From Eriocheir sinensis (taxonomy: Eukaryota; Arthropoda; Malacostraca; Decapoda; Varunidae), in assembly GCF_024679095.1 (NCBI RefSeq), contig NC_066520.1, positions 14,206,709 through 14,270,708 on the forward strand: DNA of 64,000 bases. The letters run 5' to 3'. Below are positions 55,967 through 64,000 of the stretch, one piece after another. Numbering within the stretch: the stretch's first letter is position 1; every line of letters begins with the position of its first letter. The notes under the pieces are model-generated. The model was not told the origin of the DNA, did not search any database, and saw only the letters and a list, made by a program, of their open reading frames with translations. A program made the position numbers and the translations under genes.

Positions 55967-55969
55967 CAC
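55738..55969. repeat. CCT array and CA array
   Basis: CCT (55738-55778), 120 bp of unique sequence, then CA (55902-55969) with a few CG changes. Confidence 0.95.
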
Positions 55970-55974
55970 GTTTA

Positions 55975-56495
55975 CGAAGGGTGTGTTTTTCTTTCTTTGC
56001 ACTGTTTGGAAGATGCCTCGCGAGTGGAAATTGCCTGATTATAATTGCCGTGAGGAACTGCGCTGGAATGTCTGTAATAATGTCTGGCTGTAAGGGAGAA
56101 CGTCTTCCTCAGCCCTTCTTTTTTTTTCTCCTTTTTCTTCTTGTTTTTTTTTCTTCGCGGTCGCCGTCTTCTTCTTTTGTGTGGTGTGTTAGAGGTGTTG
56201 TTAGTAATGGAAAAGTGTAGATAGTTGTAGTAGTAGTAGTAGTTGTTGTTGTTGTAGCTTTGTTTAGGTTTCGGTGTTATTTTGCAGTGATCCTTGTTGG
56301 CGTTACAATTTCTCATCCCTGTTACTGAGATTGTTTCGGCGTCTCAAAGTTTTTTTTTATTGAATTCCTTGGTTTCATCCCATCCTACAAGCAATGTCCT
56401 CTTCCCTCTCCCTCCCTGGCTCCTTCACCCTCTCCACCACCACCACAACCACAACAACCTCCAAATCTTCCTCCTTTTTCTTCCCCACCTCCTTC
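55975..56495. other. T-rich unique sequence with short AGT/TTG triplets
   Basis: Mixed, T-rich, with GTAGTAG and TTGTTGTTG words near 56228-56255 and CCACCACCACAACC near 56438. No gene supported. Confidence 0.45.
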
Positions 56496-56499
56496 TCTT

Positions 56500-56562
56500 C
56501 CTCCTCCTCCTCCTCCTCCTCCTGACTCTCCTCCTCCTCCTCCTCCTCCTCCTACTTCCCCT
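56500..56562. repeat. CCT arrays
   Basis: Two CCT runs separated by a GACTCT break. Confidence 0.95.
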
Positions 56563-56569
56563 CCTCGCC

Positions 56570-57960
56570 GGCAAGACAAGTGTGCGCCAGGCGGCAGGGT
56601 ACAGAGCAAGGGGAGGGGGGGGCAGGGGCGGGCCGGGCTTCAAGCAGACTGGCCCGACGCTGCCATATTACAGGCTATCCGTGCCTCCATTTGTGATGAA
56701 GGTGTGAAGATTGCCGCCTCCGCGGATTTATGTCGTGGGCGAGAGGGCTGACTCTTGATTGCTCAGATGAAACTGATAATTTCTGGCCGCTGCGGCGCGG
56801 GGGCAGGAGCGTGCCAGGCGTCGGGGGCGGTAGGGGCGGCGGGGCGCTGCGTGTTGGCCGGAGTTTCACCTCCTCGGCGGCGGCGCAGATCAAGATGTTC
56901 CCGGCTGGATGGCGTTTCCTCGCGTCCTCCGCGGCCCGGGCAGGCAGTGCGGCTGATGAGAGTGCTAAAGTATTAACTCCGCGTCTGATTTGCTATCATT
57001 AGTCGGGTATTTACCGTAATATATTAGAGATAAGCTTTCAGCCAATGACATAGATCAAAAAATAATCACGGCGGGTAATAATTAGAGGCGCAGTAAGTGC
57101 GGCGTGGCAGCGCGGCGAGGGGGCGGCGCCGCGCCGCATCTTATCGAATTTCACATCTGTTTTCCGGTTTGTTAGCCAAATAATTAAGGAAAAGACGGGT
57201 TCTCATCCGAGTTTGTTCTCGCAGATTGTGTTTTTTACCCCAAGTGCCGCCGGAGAGGAGGCAGAGCCGGGCGTCGCGGCGGCTGAGTTATGTCGCGTAA
57301 ATTTCGCGACGCGGGTCCGGCGGGTCCGCGTCGGGACGGGCGGGTAACAGACCTGTGGGCAGTATTGACAACCAGGGGCAGCGGCCGTGACGGGCCAGTA
57401 TGTACGGCGCGGCGATCACTGTTATTGCCGCGCTTTACGAGGACGGGGTGTCGAGCCGCCACCACCACGGCGGCGCCGAGGCCCGGCGGGACACACCGAT
57501 GAATAAGATGAACGGAGTCTCTTGGCGGTGTAATGCCCGCACGGAAGGTCTCATAAATATTCCCTGACAACACAGGCGGCGCAGCAATGCCCATCACTGC
57601 CTGTCACAGCCCAGCGCGCAAGCCAACGCCGCGGCTGCCAGGCGGCGGTTCCTCGCAGCCCACTGACAGGCCAGGCATTTACTCGGGTCATATTGATATT
57701 TATGGTACATTCTCTCCAGCCTCGTGCCTTTAATGTCATGAGGCGAAACTTCTCATCTTATTCCTTAAAGATCCATGAGTCCGTCTATTTGATGTTCATT
57801 CGGGCGCCGCGAGTACGATCCGTGAAGGCGCCGTTGTTACTGAGGACTGGCCAGTTTCAGAACAGAAAAGAGTCAGGCTCACGCTAGCACTGGACCCCGA
57901 GGCTGAGTCTGATGCCGAGGCCGCTACATGGAACACTTAAGTCACACTGAGAACATATCA
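56570..57960. other. 1.4-kb GC-rich, microsatellite-free island
   Basis: The longest stretch outside 7-15 kb without a simple repeat. CpG-dense blocks (56780-56950, 57100-57140, 57250-57500) alternate with AT-rich words such as GGGTAATAATTAGAGG (about 57075) and CCAAATAATTAAGG (about 57176), typical homeodomain cores. Frames with Arg/Gly/Ala-rich translations exist on both strands but look composition-driven. No splice pair is convincing. Best read as a candidate regulatory region or CpG-island promoter. Confidence 0.35.
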
Positions 57961-58078
57961 AAGCTTACTTTCCAGCTTAAAATCCCTGACATTAACAATT
58001 AAGTAAAGTAGGAGTAAAAAAAAAAAAAAGAGCTGATTTTCCTGAGTTAGCTATAATAGAGTTAGTGAGAATTAGAAG

Positions 58079-58110
58079 AGAGAGAGAGAGTGGTAAGTAA
58101 ATGATTTCTC

Positions 58111-58167
<57 letters not shown>

Positions 58168-58306
58168 GTAATTTTTAAAAATCTGTAATATATTAGCTCC
58201 ATTTTCGTTTGCCAGCTTTTCTCAGGGCTACCTATTTCACTGTTTTTCCTTCTCTCCATTTCCTGCACCTCCTTAACCTTTCCTTTCCTCTCCTTTCCTT
58301 TGTAAA

Positions 58307-58367
<61 letters not shown>
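58079..58367. repeat. GA facing CT array, then CA array
   Basis: A short GA run (58079-58091), 21 bp spacer, CT (58113-58167), unique sequence, then CA (58307-58366). GA and CT here are convergent, the reverse order of the other pairs. Confidence 0.95.
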
Positions 58368-58370
<3 letters not shown>

Positions 58371-58529
58371 GACCCCTTCTATTCCCTTATCACGCAGTCC
58401 TTTCTTTCATCACGATCCCCTCTCCCTCTCCCTTTAATCCTCCTCTCCTCTTCTTCTGGCCGCCTTCACCCATTTCTTAGGCCCCATTATCTCCCTCCTC
58501 CCTACTCTTCCTCCCCCCTTCCCCCGTCC

Positions 58530-58640
58530 CCCCAGGTGAGGCCATAACACCAGACAGGTAACCAGGCAATTATTGATTTTCAACAGTCATCAGGGGAGTG
58601 ACCAGGCTCTCCCGCCACCTGGCCTGCTTACGTGATGGAT
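58530..58640. other. Short unique island with CAGGTR sites
   Basis: CAGGTG 58533, CAGGTA 58555 and CACCTG 58616 around a CAATTATTGATTTT word. Confidence 0.25.
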
Positions 58641-58665
58641 TACGCTCCTTAAGAAACAGCCTCCC

Positions 58666-59290
58666 TCCTCCTCCTCCTCCTCCTCCTCCTCCTTCTTTTC
58701 TTCTTCCTCCTCCTCCTATTACTACTTTCTACGGATCCAATTTATTTCTTTTATTCCTTGTGTTTTTTTCTACTTTTCTTTTTTCTACTTTTTTCTTCCT
58801 TTTTTTTCTTTCCATCATTAATTTGTTCGTTGTCTTTCTTTCCTTCTTTAATTCGTTCTTACGTTTTCCTCTTTTACTTCTTTCTTACTTACTTTATATT
58901 TTTCGTTCTTGTCCTTTTCTTTATTTTCCTTTTTTCACTTTTCTTTTACCATCATTTCGTTTTCCTTTTGTTTATTATTAACCGTGATCGTCATTTTTTT
59001 CTGCGTGTGACTATGTTAGTTCATATTATTTCACCGCTTCCCAAAATCATAAATTCCGATAATGGCTTCACGGTTTTCTCTTTCCTCTCCTCCATCTTCA
59101 GAAAGCTCGAGTAGATAACCACCTTCTTCTTCTTCTTCTTCGTCTTCGTCTTCGTCTTCGTCTTCGTCTTCTTCTTCCTCTTTTTCTTCCTCTTCTTCGC
59201 TTTCTTCTTCGTTTTTTCTTCGTTTTCTTTTCTTTTCTTCTTCTTCTTCTTCTTCTTCTTCTTCTTTTTCTTCTTCTTTCTCTTCTTTTT
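58666..59290. repeat. CCT, T-rich and TTC/TCG arrays
   Basis: CCT (58666-58692), T-rich TTTTCTT sequence to 58980, unique AT-rich stretch, then CTT/TCG triplets (59125-59285), including six CGTCTT hexamers (59150-59172). Confidence 0.9.
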
Positions 59291-59299
59291 CCTCTAAAT

Positions 59300-59640
59300 C
59301 AACGGCGTGCATGTGACCTATCAACCCACAACATCGTAAAGCTGTCCTGCCATCGAAATAACTTATAACTCTAATCAGAAACAAGCAGGCATCACATAAT
59401 TCAGTGCGGTCTCTCGTGCCATAAAAAAAAAGAGCATCAACTTAAAGAAAATGTAAAAGGCTCAAGCACTCAACCTACCGCACACAGTCACCTTCAACTC
59501 CCTTCATGAACCACCACCACCACCACCACCACCACCATCAGCAACGACACTACTGCAGGAAGACATAAAGGAGATACGTTTCTTTAAAGCGTTGAATTCT
59601 CCATCAGCTTCTGAACAGAGTGAGATGCAGAAGAACGAAC
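59300..59640. other. Unique sequence with a CAC run, no gene seen
   Basis: Ordinary sequence with CAC triplets at 59511-59537. Confidence 0.5.
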
Positions 59641-59679
59641 CTAAATGAATTGAATACCTGAATACAAAGGAGTAGAAGA

Positions 59680-60025
59680 GGCAGGAGGATGAAGAGGGGA
59701 ATGGAAGTCAGTGAGAGAAGAGAGAAAAGAGAGAGGAAAGAAAAGTGTAAGAGTAAGAGGAGGAATAAGAGGACATGGAGGCAAAGATGAAGAAATGAAA
59801 TAGTGTAAGATGAAGAAAAGAATAAAGAGAAGGATCAGGAAAAGACGGAGATACAAGTAAAGAGGAAAGAAACAGGAGTGATAAGGAGAAGGTGAAAGAG
59901 GAAGAAAAGAAGAAAGAGGGGAATACGAATCAAGAAGAGGAACAGAGAGATAAAAGAGAGAATGGACACGTGGACGAGGAAGAAGAAAAGGAGGAGGAGG
60001 AGGAGGAGGAGAAGAAATTAGTCTA
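59680..60025. repeat. Purine-rich tract
   Basis: Plus strand nearly all purine, ending in a GGA run (59991-60011). Confidence 0.8.
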
Positions 60026-60029
60026 ACCA

Positions 60030-60310
60030 GCAGGCGGTTCACCCTTCTGTTACGTCTCTCCCGGGGTGGCCTTGTCCCCGGGGGTGTTACGGGGGAGAGA
60101 GAGAGAGGGAGAGAGTTAGAGAGAGACGAGAGGTTAGGTAGGCAGGTCGGGGATTGGAGGGTGTGGGAGGGGGTAGAAGGAGGGAGAGAGCAGGCGCCAT
60201 GAACCACACACGGGGCCGCGATAAACCAAGGATGTAATTAAGTCTCCCTTTGTCTCAGGTGAGGTCCGAAAGGTGTGCCGCTAATGGGCCGTTCCGGGGC
60301 GATCCGCGGC
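60030..60310. other. Mixed island before the tRNA-like array
   Basis: Contains CGGGGGTGTTACGGGGGAG, GA and GGGAG words, then a CpG-rich stretch with a good acceptor-like CTCCCTTTGTCTCAG at 60242-60256. No exon could be supported downstream. Confidence 0.3.
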
Positions 60311-60313
60311 GCC

Positions 60314-61100
60314 CGATGGTGACCGTAATGGTGATGGTTTGTGGTGATTCCCCTGATGACTTTATATATACGATGCCCCACGTTCGAATCCCCCCCTCCC
60401 CCTCAACCCTTTCCACCCTCTTCTTCCCCACCGTCCTCTTCATTCTACTAGTTGTTTCTTTCTCTCATGGTTGGTGTAATGATGATTCTCTTGATAACTT
60501 TATACACACGAGGCCCCACGTTCGAATCCCCCCCACCTCTCTCAACCCTTCCCACCCTCTTCCTCGCCACCGTCCTCTTCTACTAGATATTTATTTTCTC
60601 ATGGTTGGTGTAATGGTGATTCTCTTGACTGTATACACACGCGGCCCCACGTTCGAATCCCCCTCTCTCAACCCTTTCCGCCTCTTCTTCTTGTCAGTCA
60701 TAATCTTCCTTCTACCTCCTCCCCCTTTTCTAATGATGACGGTAATGGTGGTGATTTGTGGGGGGGTTCTTGATGGCTTTAAACATACGAGATCCCAGGT
60801 TCGAATCCCCCCCATCAACCCTTTCCACCGTCTGCTTTCCTCCCTTCTTCTTTCTCTTTATGTCTTTCTCCCTTTCCCCATGGTTGGTATATTGGTGATT
60901 CTCTTAATGGGTTTATTTATACTATCCCCCCTCTTCTTATCCCCCTTCTCTCCTTCCTTTCCTTTGCCTTCCTCTCTAATAACCCTTTCCACATAATGTC
61001 CTCATCCACCTTCTGCTTTTCCGTCATTATCCGTCCTTTTCTTCCTTTCTCTCATGGCGGAGGTAATGGTGACTTTCCTAATGTCTTTATATATATAGGG
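60314..61100 (+). repeat. Tandem array of about six tRNA-like units
   Basis: GTTCGAATCCC, a canonical pol III B box, occurs at 60382, 60520, 60651 and 60799, spacing 138, 131 and 148 bp. In units 2 and 3 an A-box-like TGGTGTAATG(A/G) lies 45-48 bp upstream (60472, 60606), the spacing found in tRNA genes, and GCGGCCCCACGTTCGAATCC resembles a tRNA T arm. Units 5 and 6 (from about 60878 and 61052) keep the ATGGTTGG/GGTAATGGTGA head but have lost the B box. A pyrimidine-rich linker with CAACCCTTTCC separates units. A tandemly amplified SINE head or tRNA pseudogene is the likely origin. Confidence 0.7.
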
Positions 61101-61130
61101 TGCCTCTTTCCTATTCCTCTCTCTTCCTCC

Positions 61131-61235
<105 letters not shown>

Positions 61236-61373
61236 CCCTCCTTTCCTGTATCTTTCTCTTCATACCTTTTCATCTTCTCCACCTTTCTCTCTCTTCCTTT
61301 AACTCTTCCTTTAAAATCTAACTCCATTTCGTGTGTTCCTATTATTATGACCTTTAGATTTGCCTTTTTATGA

Positions 61374-61431
61374 CCTCTCTCTCTCTCTCCCCTTCACTAA
61401 CCTAGTCATTAAGCTTTCTAGTGGCGTTGAT

Positions 61432-61489
<58 letters not shown>
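61374..61489. repeat. Short CT facing GA array
   Basis: CT (61376-61389), 46 bp spacer, GA (61436-61489). Confidence 0.95.
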
Positions 61490-61492
<3 letters not shown>

Positions 61493-61499
61493 ATAAAGA

Positions 61500-61940
61500 T
61501 AGAAAAAAAAGACAAAAAAGAAACACGAATAAACAAGGAAGAAAATTACAACAAAAACAAGAATTGGGTGTGGGTGTGAATGAGTAAGTGGGTGAGTGGG
61601 TGGGGAGGATGATGAGGATAAGGATGAAGGAATAGGATGAGGAGGATGTTGAAGGAATAGGAGAGAAGGATAGGTGATGAAGAAAAGGTGGATGATGATT
61701 CTGCTGAGGAGGAGGAGGTGGAGAGGAAGGAGTGAATGGGAGGGAGGTGGAAGGATTGAAACAAAGGGAGATAGCAAGAAAGGCAATAAAAAAAAAAACG
61801 TATATTAACTGCACATCCAAAGCGATAAGGAAGCCATTCAATTAGAAGGGAGAGAAAGTCCATAAGGGAAGCGAACGTGGCACTATCTGTCCGCTGATAA
61901 CGTCTTAATTTAACTCCCTTTATATCATGATTGTTATATA
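61500..61940. other. A-rich and GGATGAGGA-rich sequence
   Basis: AAAAAAGA words, then GTGGGTGAGTGGG and GGATGAGGATAAGGATGAAG words that form an imperfect GGATGA repeat (61605-61700), then unique sequence. Confidence 0.5.

Positions 61941-61945
<5 letters not shown>

Positions 61946-61997
<52 letters not shown>
61946..61997. repeat. (CT) array
   Basis: Uninterrupted CT run of 26 copies. Confidence 0.97.
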
Positions 61998-61999
<2 letters not shown>

Positions 62000-62000
<1 letters not shown>

Positions 62001-62470
62001 TTTGTTCTCCTGACTCATTAACCTGGACCTAATCACTTGCCTATATCGTCTTGGCGTTTTCTTTGTTTCTGCCGTGAGTGTTAATGGAAAGAAAATGAAA
62101 GAAAGAGAAAAGAGAGCTGACGCGAAGATTTGACAGGAAAATATACACAAAGAAAGTTTAAAAAGACGAGAAAAATAAATAGAACAAGACACTGCGACTG
62201 GGATAGAAAGAGACGACTGAGCGAATATCAAGCACGTACACAAAATGAACATTGAGAAACACAACAACAAGAACAACAACAAGAACACACAAAACAGCAG
62301 CGACGCACACACGCACACATACTCTTAACCACCACCATCATCACCAACACCACAGACAACACCACCAAAGCATCACCACTACTAAAGAGATTCCCCAAGC
62401 CCACCGATCCCACTGTAAACAATCCACACACACTGACGAAGACTTAGGAGTTAGTTAACGAGACTCTGAG
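62000..62470. other. Unique sequence with CAA and CACC words, no gene seen
   Basis: A-rich after 62080; AACAACAAGAACAAC near 62263 and ACCACCACCATCATCACC near 62328. No gene supported. Confidence 0.45.
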
Positions 62471-62479
62471 GTAACCAGC

Positions 62480-63345
62480 GACTGAACGAGGAGAGAGGAA
62501 GAGAAGACACGGAAAAACAGGGAACAGGAGACAGGGAGACGGAGGGAAGGAAGGAGACAAGGAAATTGGGCGGCAGGGAGATACAGGGTGATTGTAAGGA
62601 GGTGAGGGAGAGAAATAGGGGACCAGGGAGAGATGAAGAAAGACAGGGAGATGTTTGGGAAGATTAGGAAGAGAAGGAGGAGGAAGCAAGGGGAGAATGA
62701 ATAGGGAGACAGTATATTACAGAAAGATGAAAGAGGAGGGAGAAGATGGAGAGGAGTTGAAAGAAGAATTGAAGATAGAGGAGTTAGAAGAAGAAGTAGA
62801 TTTAAGAGGAAAAGGAGTAAAGATGATTCGGAGGAAGACAAGAAGAAGAATGGGGAGTTGAAAGAGGAGAAAGAACTAGAGGTAATGGAGAAGCAAGAAA
62901 AGGAGGAATTAGAAGGAAAGATGGAATAAGAAAAAGATGAAGAGTTAGAGGAAAAGGAGTTGAAGGAAGATAACAAGAACGAGACTGAAAAGGAGGAGGA
63001 GGAGGAGGAGGAGGAGGAGGAGGAGGAGGAGAACGAAAAAATAAAGAGCCCTTACGCAGTGGGAGGGAGTGAGTCGAGGCTTTGGGAGTGGCGAGGGATG
63101 ACTGGGGTGGAGGAGGAGGAGGAGGAGGAGGGGTAAGGGAGGCCTCGTGGGTGGTATGTTGCCTTGAACACTAATTGAGGTGGATGAGGCTGGGCGAGAG
63201 GCTTGAGGAGGCAGGGAGAGAGAGAGAGGGAGAGAGGAGTAGGAGAAGAGAGGGAGGGAGAGAAGGATGGAGGGAGAGACGGAGGGAGGAAGGGAAGGCT
63301 AAAAAAGGGTAAAGATGAGAAGTAATGGAGGGAAAGTATGGATGA
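62480..63345. repeat. Purine-rich tract with GGA array
   Basis: Nearly homopurine from 62480, with GAGTT.GAAGA words recurring in 62755-62965, a GGA run (62993-63030) and another at 63111-63131, then GGGAGG words to 63300. Confidence 0.85.
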
Positions 63346-63426
63346 GGAGGTGAAGAAATGACGAGACGGAACGGAAAGTCGGATTATGAAGAGTAAGATG
63401 AGTTTATGTAGTTTTAAGAATGGGTA

Positions 63427-63453
63427 AAGTAAAGTAAAGTAAAGTAAAGTAAA
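63427..63453. repeat. (TAAAG) pentanucleotide array
   Basis: Five TAAAG units. Confidence 0.93.
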
Positions 63454-63624
63454 GGAGTGGATTAGTGGCTTGAAAGTTGATGTGGATCGCTATGAGAGAA
63501 AAACAAAAATAAGAAAATAATAAAGTGGTACACGTGAAATTGAAATGAATGTAAGGAAATAGAAGAAAAAAGTATGATACAACACAAAGCACAGGAAGGA
63601 TATGAGATGAATAGGAAAACAACA

Positions 63625-63705
<81 letters not shown>
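63625..63705. repeat. CA array and 21-bp A run
   Basis: CA (63625-63684) runs directly into 21 A. A short CAA run follows at 63749-63766. Confidence 0.96.
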
Positions 63706-63819
63706 TCCACCTGACAGACCACTCTCGCTAAACGAACCCTTTACTTCAGCAACAACAACAACAACAAAAATTCCTCTCATCTCTCACTCTTTTACTACCC
63801 CCCCCCCTCTCCCTCCCGC

Positions 63820-64000
63820 ACACACCTACAGCATCATCCGCCACTGCCTGCCGCGAAAGATCAAGTTTACCTCCGTCTGTCTTTCGCCTCCACAACATCG
63901 CCACCGAAGAGCCGGAGACGCGAGGCTGCCGAGGCGGAGGAACCACTCGGGCAGCGGCGCCGCTAACCCGAGGTGGCAGGTGCTGCGGAGAGCGGCGGCG
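63820..64000. other. GC-rich island cut by the window end
   Basis: CpG-rich, repeat-free sequence (GCGGCGCCGC, GAGAGCGGCGG) that may continue beyond the window as a promoter or exon. On the minus strand a frame of 66 codons is open but unrecognised. Confidence 0.3.

Overview
This window looks like non-coding nuclear DNA from a large, repeat-rich eukaryotic genome. It is most likely an arthropod, and by overall style a decapod crustacean such as a crab; the organism is inferred. The grounds are dense dinucleotide and trinucleotide microsatellites (GA/CT, CA/GT, GGA, ACT, CAA), a decayed jockey/CR1-like LINE, tRNA-derived SINE-like sequences, and a short interstitial run of the arthropod-type telomere repeat (TTAGG on the minus strand). 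There are no operons, Shine-Dalgarno sites or dense gene packing. I recognise no complete host protein-coding gene. Almost all long open frames are translations of simple repeats (Ser-Leu from CT, Arg-Glu from GA, Thr-His or Val-Cys from CA/GT, Tyr/Val/Ser from ACT).

Layout. Positions 1-7000 hold microsatellites, long purine-rich tracts, a 148-bp tandem duplication, a 17-copy minisatellite flanked by diverged direct repeats, and an inverted duplication whose arms lie 2.8 kb apart. Positions 7000-15300 are the quietest part: AT-rich, nearly free of microsatellites, with strong splice-site-like signals and one candidate three-exon transcript (about 7077-9835) of unknown function. Positions 15300-19680 return to microsatellites, with one tRNA-derived SINE (18171) and a cluster of CACCTG/CAGGTR motifs (18705-18894). 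A CpG-rich island with a TATA box lies at 19680-19960. Positions 20 to 31 kb hold large GA and ACT arrays, tandem arrays with units of about 126-149 bp, and paired segmental duplications.

Positions 31-45 kb mix AT-rich unique sequence, a candidate 49-nt exon on the minus strand (34459-34507), a tandem pair of tRNA-like elements, a 12-bp CAT/CAC array, and four very long GA arrays between 39.4 and 43.2 kb. Positions 45-51 kb hold a candidate promoter (CCAAT plus CRE-like sites), more short A-tailed element copies, and a broken LINE reverse transcriptase whose FADD box is split by one of those elements. Positions 51-56 kb are dominated by low-copy tandem duplications, one of which contains the telomere-like run. 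Positions 56.5-58 kb form a GC-rich, microsatellite-free island with homeodomain-type TAATTA cores. Positions 60.3-61.1 kb hold a tandem array of tRNA-like units with pol III box motifs. The window ends in a GC-rich segment.

The main themes are tandem duplication at every scale (2 bp to about 165 bp units), dispersed pol III/LINE-type retroelements that are mostly dead, and short GC-rich islands between the repeats that are the best places to look for conserved regulatory or exon sequence.
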